A stretch of 64,000 bases of DNA from Actinobacteria bacterium 69-20 (GTDB lineage: Bacteria; Actinomycetota; Actinomycetes; Mycobacteriales; Nakamurellaceae). Where the stretch lies: positions 1 to 64,000 of the forward strand of contig MKSW01000003.1 in the NCBI GenBank assembly GCA_001897425.1, written 5' to 3'. Positions 10,658 to 20,045 of the stretch are shown here, one piece after another. The position numbers and the translations under genes are program-made. Position 1 is the first letter of the stretch. The number at the start of each line of letters is the position of its first letter. The notes beneath the pieces are model-generated. The model did no database searches and had not been told where the DNA came from. It saw only the letters and a program-made list of their open reading frames with translations.

Positions 10658-13259
10658 ACTGGCCGCACTCACCGAAGCCGTGCGCGAGGGACGATGCCGG
10701 ATCGCCGTCGTCGGTGAGGCAGGTGTCGGCAAGACGACGCTCATTCGACACGCGGTGCGCGACAGCGAGTCTCGCCCCACCGTGCTCGAAGGCGGCGCGC
10801 TGCGGACCCTGGCATGGTCCCCGTTCCTGCCGCTCAAGCGTGCGCTGGGTGATCGCACCGACGCATCGGTGTGGAGCGGCGATGCCGAGTTCGTGGCGGC
10901 CGCGGTCGAAGCCGCCGTCGGCTCCGGGCTGCTGGTGATCGACGATGTGCAATGGGCCGACGGCGCCACGCGGGCCGTGCTCGACCTGCTGGCCGGGCGG
11001 ATCCGACTGGTGGTGGCGGTCCGCAGCGGCGAACCGTCCGCGGCAGCGACACTGGATCGGCTCCGCGGGCACGAATTCCGCCGCATCGACGTCGCGCCGC
11101 TGGGCCGAGCCGACGCGCTGACCGTCGCGCGTCATGCCCGACCCGGTATCGCGGAGCACGAGGCCGAGACGATCGTCGCCCGCTCCGGGGGCAACCCGTT
11201 GCTCGTCGAGGAGCTGGCCGCCGGCAACGTGGACAGCCTCAAACTCGCGATGGCGGCGCGGCTCGATGCCTTGCCGCCGTCCGTCACGGCGGATGTCGAA
11301 CTCCTGGCGCTCGCCGGTGACGCGGTGCCGATCCCGTTCGTGGATGACCCAGCTCCGCTGACGGCATCGGGCCTCGCGCACGTCGACGCAGGCCGGATCG
11401 GTATTCGCCACGCGCTGCTCGCGGAGGTGATCGTCGACGCCATGCCGGATGAGCGCCGACGCGAGGTTCATCGACGTCTCGCCCAGGGATCGGCACTGGC
11501 CGGTGTCGCGGCTCGGCACTATCAGCTCGCCGGCGATGGCGCGCGTGCTTACGCCTCGGCCATGGTCGCCGTCGAAGAGGCGACCACGCCGGGTGAGCGA
11601 TCCGAACACCTCATGACGGCGGCGGCCTGCGCGTCACCGACCGTGGGGCCGGATCTGATGATCCGCGCCGCCGCGGACGCCGTGCAGGCGGGGGACTTCG
11701 CCGGGGCCGGAGACCTCTTGCAGCGCGCGGGATCCGCCGCCGGTTCGGCGACCGCGACGCTGCTGCGCGCCCGCGTCTTCAGTGAGACCGGTGACGGCGA
11801 GAATTGGCTCCGGGTGGTCGATGAGGCGCTGGCGTCCGATGCCCGGCCCGAGGGTCGGGGCCCTGACGGACGGAGCCCTGACGGACGGAGCGGTGCGAGC
11901 GACGGCGGCCGGGCGATGCTGCTGGCCGAGGGAGCGCGGGCGCTGCTGATGGCGGCCGGCGACGTCCAGGGAGCGGTCCGCCAGGCCGAGGCGGCCGTTG
12001 CCGAGGCCGACCGGTCCGGCAGCCTCGACGGTTATCCGCACTACGTTCTAGGCACCGCGCTCTACTACGCGGGTGACCCGGGCTGGGAGCGCCACCTCGG
12101 CCGGGGGCGCGAACTGTCCCGCGGTCAGGGGGACGTCGTCAACGAGATGCGCTCGGCCAACAACCTTGTCGTCGGTCACGAGGGTGCGGGTGACCCGGCC
12201 GCCGGACGGGCCATCGCCGAGGAGATGATCGGGCGTGCCGAGGAACTCCGGCTACTGCGCTGGCAGCGCCATTTCTCCGCCGCCGCCTTGAATCTCGCGA
12301 TGCACGCCGGCGACTACCGCGCAGTAGTCGAGGGTGCGCCTGCGCTGCTGGCCGGCCAACTGATGGGGCGGACACGGGACGAGGTCACCTCTGCCTACGC
12401 GCTGGCCCTGGTCAACCTCGGGCAGATCGACGAAGGCCTGCGGGTGGCCGAACGTTACCTTGTCGGTTCGGGTCTGTGCGCCTCGAACCTGATCCACCTC
12501 CGCGGGTTGGTCGCCTGGTACGCGGGGGACGATGCCGCTGCGCTGGCCGAGTGGCCAGCGTTCCGTGACGCCGCGGAAAGCGCCCATCGGCTGGCGCTGG
12601 CGGCGCCGCTGTTCGTTCACGCAGCGCACGCCTGCGGTGTTGCCGACCTCGACCTGCCCGACCTCGACGAGGCATGCGCGTTGCCGCTACTGCGCGCGGT
12701 TCCGCGCGAGTTGGCCGCCATCCGGGCGGAAGACAGCGATCCCGGCCGGGCGGCCGCCGACTACGCCGCGGCCGCGGAACTGTGGGCTCCGTACCATCGG
12801 CAGGGCGAAGTTCGCTGCCGGTGGCTGTCGGGCGTGTGTCTGCTGCGAGCCGGTGAACGCGAACGCGCCGTCGAGACACTGCGCGCGGCAGGGGATCTCG
12901 CGCAGCGGCACGGCATGGTGCCGATGTCGGCGATGATCGAGCGTTCGCTCCGCGAGGCAGGTGTCCGGCGGGCGGTGCGTCGCACGCCCGGGGTACTCAG
13001 CGCGCGCGAGTCGGAGATCCTCGAACTCGTCGGCCGCGGTCTGGCCGACGCGGCCATCGCCGCGCGGCTCGGCATCTCCGTGCGCACGGTGCAGACCCAT
13101 GTCGCGGCGGCCAGGAGCAAACTCGGCGCCGGGAACCGACGGCAGGCCGCCGTGCTGGCTGCTGCGGGGAACTCCGTGGGCGAAGAGGATTCGGTGCTTC
13201 CCGCCGACCCGACCGGATCGGCGGTCGCCGCTGATTCGGTGGGATCGGCGCGGCGATGA
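10629..13259 (+). CDS. LuxR-family ATP-binding regulator (LAL/MalT type)
   Basis: Large 876-residue transcription regulator. N-terminal STAND-type ATPase with Walker A GEAGVGKTT (residues about 28-36) and Walker B LLVIDDVQWAD (about 100-110); a long alpha-helical TPR-like middle that usually senses a ligand; and a C-terminal LuxR helix-turn-helix (about residues 793-850) containing LSARESEILELVGRG and ARLGISVRTVQTHVAAARS. Residues about 405-430 contain two copies of a PDGRS repeat. The start ATG at 10629 is embedded in the repeated motif. Its stop overlaps the next gene in ATGA, so it is made together with a small HTH protein. Targets unknown; the lipoprotein gene downstream is a candidate. 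Confidence 0.85.
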   Translation: MTLFVGRQAELAALTEAVREGRCRIAVVGEAGVGKTTLIRHAVRDSESRPTVLEGGALRTLAWSPFLPLKRALGDRTDASVWSGDAEFVAAAVEAAVGSGLLVIDDVQWADGATRAVLDLLAGRIRLVVAVRSGEPSAAATLDRLRGHEFRRIDVAPLGRADALTVARHARPGIAEHEAETIVARSGGNPLLVEELAAGNVDSLKLAMAARLDALPPSVTADVELLALAGDAVPIPFVDDPAPLTASGLAHVDAGRIGIRHALLAEVIVDAMPDERRREVHRRLAQGSALAGVAARHYQLAGDGARAYASAMVAVEEATTPGERSEHLMTAAACASPTVGPDLMIRAAADAVQAGDFAGAGDLLQRAGSAAGSATATLLRARVFSETGDGENWLRVVDEALASDARPEGRGPDGRSPDGRSGASDGGRAMLLAEGARALLMAAGDVQGAVRQAEAAVAEADRSGSLDGYPHYVLGTALYYAGDPGWERHLGRGRELSRGQGDVVNEMRSANNLVVGHEGAGDPAAGRAIAEEMIGRAEELRLLRWQRHFSAAALNLAMHAGDYRAVVEGAPALLAGQLMGRTRDEVTSAYALALVNLGQIDEGLRVAERYLVGSGLCASNLIHLRGLVAWYAGDDAAALAEWPAFRDAAESAHRLALAAPLFVHAAHACGVADLDLPDLDEACALPLLRAVPRELAAIRAEDSDPGRAAADYAAAAELWAPYHRQGEVRCRWLSGVCLLRAGERERAVETLRAAGDLAQRHGMVPMSAMIERSLREAGVRRAVRRTPGVLSARESEILELVGRGLADAAIAARLGISVRTVQTHVAAARSKLGAGNRRQAAVLAAAGNSVGEEDSVLPADPTGSAVAADSVGSARR

Positions 13260-13846
13260 CGCCCCGAATCGTGGTCGAGGGCGACGCGGACCAGTTCGAG
13301 CAGGCCGTGGCCGATGTGGCGGCCGCCGGTTGGACGATCCGTCGGGCACAGCGGCTGGCACAACGGTCGGCACATCCGATGACGCCGCGGATGATCGAGC
13401 CGGACCAGCCGAATCCGCAGCCGATCGATCGCCAGAACATCGTCTGGGTGGGGCGGGTCGAGAATGCCGCTGATGCCGCCGAGGCGATCCTCGCTGCCGC
13501 CTCCGGTGCCGGAGTGGTCGCCCACGGCGTGGCCGAACGCGCCGTGCTCGGCGCGCTGTGCGACGACCTCCGCCATCTGGGCGGTCTCGACCATCGTGTC
13601 GGCCGGACGGCCGTCGTGATCACCGATTCCGATCGGCAGCTGCTCGACCTGCTGGCGGCGGGGGAGAGCGTCGGAGCCGTGGCGAACCGCGTCTATCTCT
13701 CGCGCCGGTCCGTGGAGCGACGCCTCGCGTCCCTGCGTGAGGCATTCCAGGCAGGTAGCCAGGTCGAACTGCTCACCGCCTACCGAGCACGCCTGGACGC
13801 CGTGCCCGCACCGCCGGGTTCGCGAGACATGCCGGCGGTGCCCTGA
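13256..13846 (+). CDS. Small helix-turn-helix protein coupled to the LAL regulator
   Basis: 196 residues, not a family I can name. The first ~110 residues (MTPRIVVEGDADQFEQAVAD onward) contain a VAHGVAERAVLGAL segment and no recognisable receiver phosphorylation site. The C-terminal part (about 125-180) resembles a LuxR-type HTH: DSDRQLLDLLAAGESVGAVA, then NRVYLSRRSVERRLASLREA. It starts within the stop of the preceding LuxR gene (ATGA at 13256-13259), implying fixed stoichiometry. It may be a DNA-binding partner or antagonist of that regulator; this is inference from context only. Confidence 0.65.
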   Translation: MTPRIVVEGDADQFEQAVADVAAAGWTIRRAQRLAQRSAHPMTPRMIEPDQPNPQPIDRQNIVWVGRVENAADAAEAILAAASGAGVVAHGVAERAVLGALCDDLRHLGGLDHRVGRTAVVITDSDRQLLDLLAAGESVGAVANRVYLSRRSVERRLASLREAFQAGSQVELLTAYRARLDAVPAPPGSRDMPAVP

Positions 13847-13985
13847 CGGTCGGTTCGGCACCGAGCCGTGCCCTGACCGGCGGCTTTTCGTGCGGCCGGA
13901 TGCTTGTCGCATTTTGCGGATGCCGCGACGGTCGGACGCACCCCTACCGTTGCCGACAACCGATCGACACCTAGGAAGTGAACCC

Positions 13986-14738
13986 ATGCCCCGCATCCCA
14001 CGAACCCTGATCCGAACCGTCAACCGAACCGCGTCCGCGGCGTTCGCCGCTGTCGTCGCCTGCGCCCTGCTCGCCGGATGCTCCGGCGCCGCGAGCAATC
14101 CCGCGACGTCGACAGGCTCCGGCGGCACAGCACATTCTGGGAGTTCCGGAAGTGCTGCGGGCGACACCGGTTCCGGCGGGTCCGGGGAGTCGGCGCAGTC
14201 GCCGTCTGCCGACGAGCAGTCGTCCGCGGCGGGCACGGACTCGAGCGACACGGGCGGGGGGGCGGGCGGTGATACAGCCGGAGACACCGGCGGTTCGGGC
14301 TCCGGCTCGGCGGGAGCGGCCGCGAGCGAGGGCAGCGTCACCCTCGACATCGCCTCGGGCCCGCACGCCGGCACGCACACGCGAACGGGCGATCTGAAGT
14401 GCCAGCGATACGGCGACGGCTTCTGGATGGTGTTCTCGCCGGACGGCGGCGGCGCGGACGATATCGCGATGATGAACCTGTACTGGATGCCGCAGGGCGT
14501 CGATGCCGCCAATTCGCCCTTTGCGGGGAAGCATCAGTTGTTGGAGGTCAAGTTCGGCAGCCCCATCGCGAGCGGCGACAACGCCATCACGCTGGACGAC
14601 GCCGGCGGCTCGCTCGAGTTCGCGGTCCCTTCGATCGCGAACAACGGCTATCCGGTGTTCCCGTTCCTCGCGAAGACCGCGGACGGGGTCGACATCAAGG
14701 TCACCACCACCGTGCCGGAATGCCCAGCCGCGTCGTGA
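13986..14738 (+). CDS. Secreted lipoprotein of unknown function
   Basis: 250 residues. The signal peptide has a twin-Arg-free basic start (MPRIPRTLIRTVNRTA), a hydrophobic core and the lipobox LLAGC, giving a lipid-anchored Cys near residue 36. About 75 residues of Gly/Ser/Thr/Ala-rich linker follow, then a ~130-residue globular domain with two cysteines (DLKCQRYGDGFWMVFSPD and TTTVPECPAAS). AGGAAG at 13973-13978 is a good ribosome site for the ATG at 13986. I do not recognise the globular domain. The upstream LuxR pair is on the same strand and may regulate it. Confidence 0.75.
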   Translation: MPRIPRTLIRTVNRTASAAFAAVVACALLAGCSGAASNPATSTGSGGTAHSGSSGSAAGDTGSGGSGESAQSPSADEQSSAAGTDSSDTGGGAGGDTAGDTGGSGSGSAGAAASEGSVTLDIASGPHAGTHTRTGDLKCQRYGDGFWMVFSPDGGGADDIAMMNLYWMPQGVDAANSPFAGKHQLLEVKFGSPIASGDNAITLDDAGGSLEFAVPSIANNGYPVFPFLAKTADGVDIKVTTTVPECPAAS

Positions 14739-14891
14739 CCACGCCGGCCCGATCGACCCAGGGCCATGGACGGCAACGGCCCTCGCAGGCCTGACTTTCG
14801 GGGTCGGCCGGGCCAGATCTGACAGCAAGGCCACCTCTGACCACATCGTCGCACCTGACCGCAGCGCCACGTCTACCCGAAGGGCACGCCG

Positions 14892-16288
14892 ATGACCGAG
14901 CCGATGATCACGCAGATGGCGAGGGCCAACAGCCAGCGCAGCACCCTCGAGGCCGCCCTGCACGGCGACGTCTTCACGCCCGATGACGACGGCTACCGGG
15001 GTTCCTGCGCCGGATTCAACCTGGCCGCTGCGCACCGGCCCGATGTGGTGGTGGCCGCTGCGGGCGCGGTGGATGTGGCCACCGCGATCCGGTACGCGGC
15101 CGACGCCGATCTGACGGTCCGGGTCCAAGCCACCGGGCACGGGCCGGGGGGTCCCGTGGACGGCGGCATGCTCGTGAACACCCGTGCGCTGCAACGGGTG
15201 TCGGTCGATCCGGAGCGGCGGACCGCGCACGTCGCGGCGGGAGTCCGGTGGACGGACGTGATCCAGGCGGCAGCCCCGCACGGGCTCGCTCCGCTGAACG
15301 GATCATCGGTCACCGTCGGCGTCGTCGGCTACACACTCGGCGGCGGGATGGGGCCCATGGCCCGGACGTTCGGGTTCGCCGCGGACCATGTCCGCCGCAT
15401 CGAGATGGTCACCGCCACCGGCGATCTGGTCAGGTGACCGCCGATCGGGAGCCGGACCTGTTCTGGGCGCTGCGCGGCGGCAAGTGCGAGGTGGGCATCG
15501 TCACCGGGCTGGAGTTCGACCTGATGCCGGTGCCGTCCTACTACGGGGGCGCGATCTACTTCGCGGGCGCGGACGCGCCGCGGCTGCTGACCGAATTCGC
15601 GCAGTGGGCACCGACCCTGCCGGACAGCGTCACGGCGTCGATCGCGCTGTTGCGGGTGCCGGACATTGACCCGGTACCGACTCCGCTGCGCGGCACGCTC
15701 TCGGTGCACCTGCGCTTCGTGCACATCGGCGATGCCGCGCGCGGTGCCGAGCTCATCGCCCCGATGCGCGCGGCGGCGCGTCCGCTCATCGACGCGGTGG
15801 CCGTGACGCCCTACGCGCAGATCGGCTCGGTGCACTCCGATCCGGAGGAGCCGATGCCGGCGCGCGACGACTCGTTGCTGCTCCGTGGACTCCCGCCGGC
15901 CGCGGTCGACGCGATCCTCGCTGCCGCCGGTCCCGGCGTGGAGACGCCGCTGGTAATCGTGGAACTCCGCCACCTCGGCGGTGCGATCGCACGGGATCCC
16001 GCGGTGCCGAATGCGGTCGGCGGCCGGGGCGCCGCGTTCTGCCTCACCGTCATCGGCCCGTACCCGCCGCCGCTGCGGGGCGTGGTCGACGCCGCGGTCG
16101 GCTCGGTACTGAACGCCGCGCGGCCCTGGTCGACCGGCTCCACCCTGATCAACTTCCAGGGGTTCGCGACCGCGCCGCACGAGGCGCGCCGCGCCTGGTC
16201 GGCGGACACCCTCGATCGGCTCACCAGGGTCACATCGACCTGGGACCCCGACCGCCGCTTCCGCTTCGGCTACTCGATCCTCGACTGA
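14892..16288 (+). pseudogene. FAD-binding oxidoreductase (BBE-like), frameshifted
   Basis: Two consecutive reading frames together make one PCMH-type FAD oxidoreductase of about 465 residues. 14892-15437 encodes the FAD-binding half (VQATGHGPGGPVDGGML, where the His is the usual covalent-flavin position, and GYTLGGGMGPMARTFG). The frame ends at TGA 15435-15437. The matching second half begins at once in another frame (VTADREPDLFWALRGG...) and runs to 16288, ending in the family's DPDRRFRFGYSIL. Adding one G in the GTCAGG-TGACC stretch near 15434 would restore the frame, so this is a one-base deletion or a sequencing error. Confidence 0.8.
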
Positions 16289-16381
16289 GGGCCGCCCGGT
16301 CGCGCATCTTCCCCACCCTCCCAGCTGCGTTCCTTCCCCCGCCCGCCATCCCGAAGCGCGCGCAGATGCGACGATGGGGGC

Positions 16382-17524
16382 ATGTCACCCGCGCTGCACC
16401 TCACCGGAATCGACGCCGCCACCAGGGCCTCGATCGACCTGTACTTCGACGGGGCGCGGGTGATCGGGGCGGGCGAGGTCACGGACGGCGTCATTCCCGT
16501 CATATCAGTGGACGGTTTCGTGCTACCCGGCTTCGTCGACGCGCACTGCCACATCGGCTATGCGACGAGCGGGGCGGTCGACATCGATGAGGCCGAGCGG
16601 CAGATGCGCCGGAACCTCGCCGCGGGCGTGCTGGTGATCCGGGACTGCGGCTCGCCGCTGGACACCTCCGTGCTCGCCGGCCGCGACGACCTGCCCGTGT
16701 TGATCCGCGCCGGGAAGCACATCGCGCGGCCCAAGCGCTACATCCGTGACCTGTCCGTCGATCTCGACGATCCGGCGGATCTGGTCGCGGAGGTCACGCG
16801 GCAGGCCGCGCGCGGCAGCGGCTGGGTGAAGCTGGTGGGGGACTGGATCGACCGATCCATCGGCGATCTCGCGCCGCTGTGGCCGGACGACGTGCTCGCC
16901 GAGGCCATCGCCGCCGCGCACCGGGCCGGTGTCCGGGTCACTGCGCACGTCTTCGGCGAGGACGCGCTGCCCGGGCTGCTTGCCGCCGGCATCGACTGCA
17001 TCGAGCACGGCACCGGGCTCACGGACGACACGATCGCCGAGATGGCAAGCCGCGGAACGCATCTGGTTCCCACCATGATCAACATTGCGAACTTCCCGCA
17101 GTTCGCGGACGCCGCGGACCGATACCCGGCCTACGCGAAACATATGCGCGACCTGCATGCGCGCAGCGACGAGACCTTCGGCAAGGCCGTCGACGCCGGG
17201 ATCGCCGTGCACGCCGGAACCGACGCCGGCGGCTACATCGAGCACGGCCGCATCGTGGACGAGATCATCGCGCTCACCCGCACCGGCATGGACCGCCGCG
17301 CGGTGCTGCGCGCCGCCGGTCACGATGCCCGCGCCTGGCTCGGCGTGCCCGCCTACTCCTGCGCCGACGCGCTGGTCTTTGCCGACGATCCGGCCGAGGA
17401 TCTGGAACGCCTCCGCCGCCCGCTCGCCGTCATCCGGTCCGGTCGCATCGTCGCCGGCAGTCACCGAGATAACGGCGATGACGGCCCGCACCATGGTCCG
17501 GGGCCGGGCACCCGTCTGGCATAA
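16382..17524 (+). CDS. Metal-dependent amidohydrolase
   Basis: 380-residue TIM-barrel amidohydrolase, imidazolonepropionase-like group. Metal ligands: HxH in [11 protein letters not shown], a later His in [10 protein letters not shown], another in DCIEHGTGL, and the catalytic Asp in [13 protein letters not shown]. The usual carboxylated-lysine position may be WVKLVGDW. The substrate is unknown. It stands alone, with about 170 bp to rpsP. The last ~15 residues after RIVAGSHRD are low-complexity. The GTG/ATG choice is simple: ATG 16382 gives the expected MxPALHL...G start of these enzymes. Confidence 0.8.
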   Translation: MSPALHLTGIDAATRASIDLYFDGARVIGAGEVTDGVIPVISVDGFVLPGFVDAHCHIGYATSGAVDIDEAERQMRRNLAAGVLVIRDCGSPLDTSVLAGRDDLPVLIRAGKHIARPKRYIRDLSVDLDDPADLVAEVTRQAARGSGWVKLVGDWIDRSIGDLAPLWPDDVLAEAIAAAHRAGVRVTAHVFGEDALPGLLAAGIDCIEHGTGLTDDTIAEMASRGTHLVPTMINIANFPQFADAADRYPAYAKHMRDLHARSDETFGKAVDAGIAVHAGTDAGGYIEHGRIVDEIIALTRTGMDRRAVLRAAGHDARAWLGVPAYSCADALVFADDPAEDLERLRRPLAVIRSGRIVAGSHRDNGDDGPHHGPGPGTRLA

Positions 17525-17693
17525 TGAACGCCGTCACGGTCGCGCCCGGACCCTCTCACCCGGATGCGGCCGCCATTGGTGTGCCGACGTTCGCTACCCC
17601 ACGCGAGTGTTGGTGCCCGCCGCACGACGGGTCAGAGTTCTTCACCGTTCTCCACCAGGCCCGCCACACATCACGAGGAGTACACCGCACACC

Positions 17694-18212
17694 GTGGCCG
17701 TCAAGATCAAGCTCGCCCGCATCGGAAAGATCCGCGAGCCGTTCTACCGCGTCGTCGTCGCCGATTCCCGCACCCGCCGCTCCGGCCGTGCTATCGAGCT
17801 GATCGGCAAGTACCAGCCGAAGTTAGAGCCAAGCGTCATCGAGATCGACTCCGATCGCGCGCAGTACTGGCTGGGCGTCGGAGCCCAGCCGACCGAGGCC
17901 GTCGAAGCGCTGCTGAAGGTGACGGGGGACTGGCAGAAGTTCAAGGGGCTGCCGGGCGCCGAGGGCACGCTGAAGCCGCAGCCGCCGAAGGTCGACAAGC
18001 GCGCCCGTTACGATGCCGCCCTGGCCGCGATCGGCGCGGACGACGCCCCTGCCGCGACCACCGCGCGCAAGCGCGCTCCGAAGAAGGCTGAGGCTCCCGC
18101 CGAGGCCCCTGCGGAGAAGCCGGCTGAGGCTCCCGCCGCTGAATCCGCAGCGACAGCGGACGCCGATGCGGCGGAGACCGACTCGGACACCGCGGCAGCC
18201 GACGAGGCCTGA
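17694..18212 (+). CDS. rpsP: 30S ribosomal protein S16
   Basis: 172 residues. The core (GTG-initiated [19 protein letters not shown] through about residue 115) is the S16 fold that binds 16S rRNA in the 30S body. The rest is an Ala/Glu/Pro-rich extension typical of actinobacterial S16. GAGGAG at 17675-17680 is the likely ribosome site; it is 13 bases from the GTG, longer than ideal, but the homologous N-terminus fixes the start. First gene of rpsP-khpA-rimM-trmD. Confidence 0.96.
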   Translation: MAVKIKLARIGKIREPFYRVVVADSRTRRSGRAIELIGKYQPKLEPSVIEIDSDRAQYWLGVGAQPTEAVEALLKVTGDWQKFKGLPGAEGTLKPQPPKVDKRARYDAALAAIGADDAPAATTARKRAPKKAEAPAEAPAEKPAEAPAAESAATADADAAETDSDTAAADEA

Positions 18213-18217
18213 GCACC

Positions 18218-18460
18218 GTGGACACCCTGGAAGAGGCGCTGGACCACCTGGTCCGCGGGATCGTCGAACACGACGACGACGTGCGCGTCGAGCTGTCGAC
18301 GCATCGCCGCGGGCGCACCCTGCGCGTGCACGTTCACCCGGACGATCTCGGCAAGGTCATCGGCCGCGGCGGTCGCACCGCCACGGCGCTCCGCACGGTG
18401 ATGTCGGCGGTCGGCGGCAAGGGGCTGCGCGTCGACGTCGTCGACACCGACGAACGCTGA
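18218..18460 (+). CDS. khpA: KH-domain RNA-binding protein KhpA
   Basis: 80 residues, GTG start. One type-II KH domain with the GKVIGRGGRTATALRTVM loop (GxxG is GRGG) that contacts RNA. KhpA acts with KhpB in many Gram-positives in control of division and RNA metabolism. It sits five bases after rpsP, in the conserved actinobacterial position. Confidence 0.93.
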   Translation: MDTLEEALDHLVRGIVEHDDDVRVELSTHRRGRTLRVHVHPDDLGKVIGRGGRTATALRTVMSAVGGKGLRVDVVDTDER

Positions 18461-18483
18461 CCGTTGACTGCTCGACTGTTCGC

Positions 18484-18990
18484 ATGAGGGTTGTGGTCGG
18501 GCGGATCGGGCGTCCGCACGGGATCAAGGGTGACGTCACCGTCGAGGTGCGCACCGACGATCCTGGCGCCCGATTCGCACCCGGCTCCGTCCTGCTCACG
18601 GACCCGGCGGCCGTCGGCCCGCTTCGCGTCGAGGCCACCGGCCGCTCCGGGCAGATCACGCTGCTGCGCTTCGCGGGCATCGAGGACCGCGACGCCGCGG
18701 AAGCCTTGCGCGGCACCGTTCTTCAGGTCGATATGGACGAATTGCCGCAGCACACCGACGACGACGAGTTCTACGACCACGAGCTCATCGGCCTCGCCGC
18801 CGTCGATACCGCCGGGCGCGAGCTGGGCCGCGTGACCGACGTGCTGCACGCGCCCGCCGCCCCGGTTCTCACCGTCACCCGCCCGGACGGATCCGAGGAA
18901 CTCGTGCCCTTCGTGAAGGCGATCGTCCCGGTGGTGGATCTGGCGGCGGGACGGCTGACGATCGATCCTCCGGACGGTATGTTCGCCTGA
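18484..18990 (+). CDS. rimM: 16S rRNA processing protein RimM
   Basis: 168 residues. N-terminal RimM barrel beginning MRVVVGRIGRPHGIKGDVTV, then a PRC barrel with EFYDHELIGLAAVD and VPFVKAIVPVVDL. RimM binds S19 and assists 30S head maturation. ATG at 18484, 23 bases after khpA; no strong purine site, but the family start is unambiguous. Confidence 0.95.
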   Translation: MRVVVGRIGRPHGIKGDVTVEVRTDDPGARFAPGSVLLTDPAAVGPLRVEATGRSGQITLLRFAGIEDRDAAEALRGTVLQVDMDELPQHTDDDEFYDHELIGLAAVDTAGRELGRVTDVLHAPAAPVLTVTRPDGSEELVPFVKAIVPVVDLAAGRLTIDPPDGMFA

Positions 18991-19009
18991 CACCCCGTCG
19001 GGAGGACGC

Positions 19010-19957
19010 ATGCGCATCGACATCATTTCGATCTTCCCGGAGTACCTTGCGCCGCTGCACGAATCATTGATCGGCAAGGCGATCGCCGACGGCATCATCG
19101 AGCTCGAGGTCCATGATCTGCGCGACTGGACCTACGACAACCACCACACCGTCGACGATTCGCCCTACGGCGGCGGGCCCGGCATGGTGATGCGCCCCGA
19201 CATCTGGGGCCGGGCACTCGATTCCGTTGCGGGTTCCGCCTGGCCACCCACCCAATATGGCGCCGGATATGGCGCCGAGTACGGCAGCGAGTATGACGAT
19301 GTTCTCGGCGAAACCGTTTCCGGCACAGCCGAACTCGTCGGGGCGCGGACCCCACAGGGCCCCGTCCTGGTGATCCCGACCCCCTCCGGGCAGCGCTTCA
19401 CCCAAGAGGTGGCGGAGGAACTCTCCGTCGCGTCGCAGCTCGTGATCGCGTGCGGTCGTTACGAGGGCATCGACGGGCGGTTCGCGCTGGACGCCGCGCG
19501 CCGGATGACGGTCCGCGAGCTCTCCATCGGCGACTACGTGCTCGCCGGGGGAGAGGCCGCGGCGCTCGTCATGGTCGAGGCGATCGGCCGCCTGCTGCCG
19601 GGCGTGCTCGGCAACGTGGACTCGGCCGGCGACGACTCGTTTTCGCGCGGTGCGGCCGGGCTGTTGGAGGGCCCGGTGTACACCCGGCCGGCCGACTATC
19701 GGGGTCTGGAGGTCCCGGAGGTGCTGCTCTCCGGCCACCACGCGCAGATCGCGCGGTACCGGCGCGACGAGTCGCTGCGGCGCACCGCGCGCTTCCGGCC
19801 GGACCTGCTCGCGGATCTCCCCGCCGAGAGCTGCGACGAGCACGACCTCGACGTGCTCACCGAACTCGGCCTCGGGCTGCCCACGGTCCTGGCCGAGCGG
19901 GTCGCCGCGCAGCGCGAGGCCCGGGCTGCGAAGAAGCGCCGGCGGCTACCCCACTGA
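19010..19957 (+). CDS. trmD: tRNA (guanine-37-N1)-methyltransferase, with internal insertion
   Basis: SPOUT-family enzyme that methylates G37 of tRNAs using S-adenosylmethionine; it prevents +1 frameshifting. Motifs: SIFPEYLAPLHESL, DDSPYGGGPGMVM, the trefoil-knot ACGRYEGIDGR and LSIGDYVLAGGEAA. At 315 residues it is long: family members are near 230-270. The excess includes residues about 73-115, a Gly/Tyr/Ala-rich loop (QYGAGYGAEYGSEYDD) between the N-terminal and knot halves. That loop carries a copy of the repeated 14-base motif at 19291-19304. GGGAGG upstream of ATG 19010 supports the start. Confidence 0.94.
   Translation: MRIDIISIFPEYLAPLHESLIGKAIADGIIELEVHDLRDWTYDNHHTVDDSPYGGGPGMVMRPDIWGRALDSVAGSAWPPTQYGAGYGAEYGSEYDDVLGETVSGTAELVGARTPQGPVLVIPTPSGQRFTQEVAEELSVASQLVIACGRYEGIDGRFALDAARRMTVRELSIGDYVLAGGEAAALVMVEAIGRLLPGVLGNVDSAGDDSFSRGAAGLLEGPVYTRPADYRGLEVPEVLLSGHHAQIARYRRDESLRRTARFRPDLLADLPAESCDEHDLDVLTELGLGLPTVLAERVAAQREARAAKKRRRLPH
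19291..19332 (-). repeat. Hairpin plus GAACATCGTCATAC element inside trmD
   Basis: GTATGACGATGTTC (19291-19304) is directly followed by TCGGC (19305-19309) pairing with GCCGA (19328-19332). Inside this, CCG-TTTC-CGG forms a second stem across an internal loop. It lies within the extra loop of TrmD and is read as Glu-Tyr-Asp-Asp-Val-Leu. Confidence 0.7.
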
Positions 19958-19996
19958 CTCCTCTCTGACACGGCACGAGCAGAAGGCTGACCAGAA

Positions 19997-20040
19997 TGCA
20001 AAGAAATACTTGCAAAGGAACGTTTGCATCACATACTGTC
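19997..20040 (+). promoter_or_regulatory. Probable ArsR operator and promoter
   Basis: TGCAAAG occurs at 19997-20003 and again at 20011-20017; the second is half of the inverted repeat TGCAAA-GGAACG-TTTGCA (20011-20028). TTGCAA at 20010-20015 and CATACT at 20032-20037 resemble -35 and -10 elements with a 16-base gap, just upstream of the ATG at 20046. An operator lying over a promoter fits autorepression by the ArsR protein. Confidence 0.6.
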
Positions 20041-20045
20041 CGAAT

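Noticed and set aside
15435..15437. TGA in the FAD oxidoreductase as a recoded stop (selenocysteine)
   Set aside because: The matching second half is in a different frame, so read-through would not restore the protein; a one-base indel explains it.
17524..17802. Small open frame between the amidohydrolase and rpsP
   Set aside because: It overlaps the rpsP start in another frame, has no ribosome site or domain, and starts within the amidohydrolase stop region only by chance.
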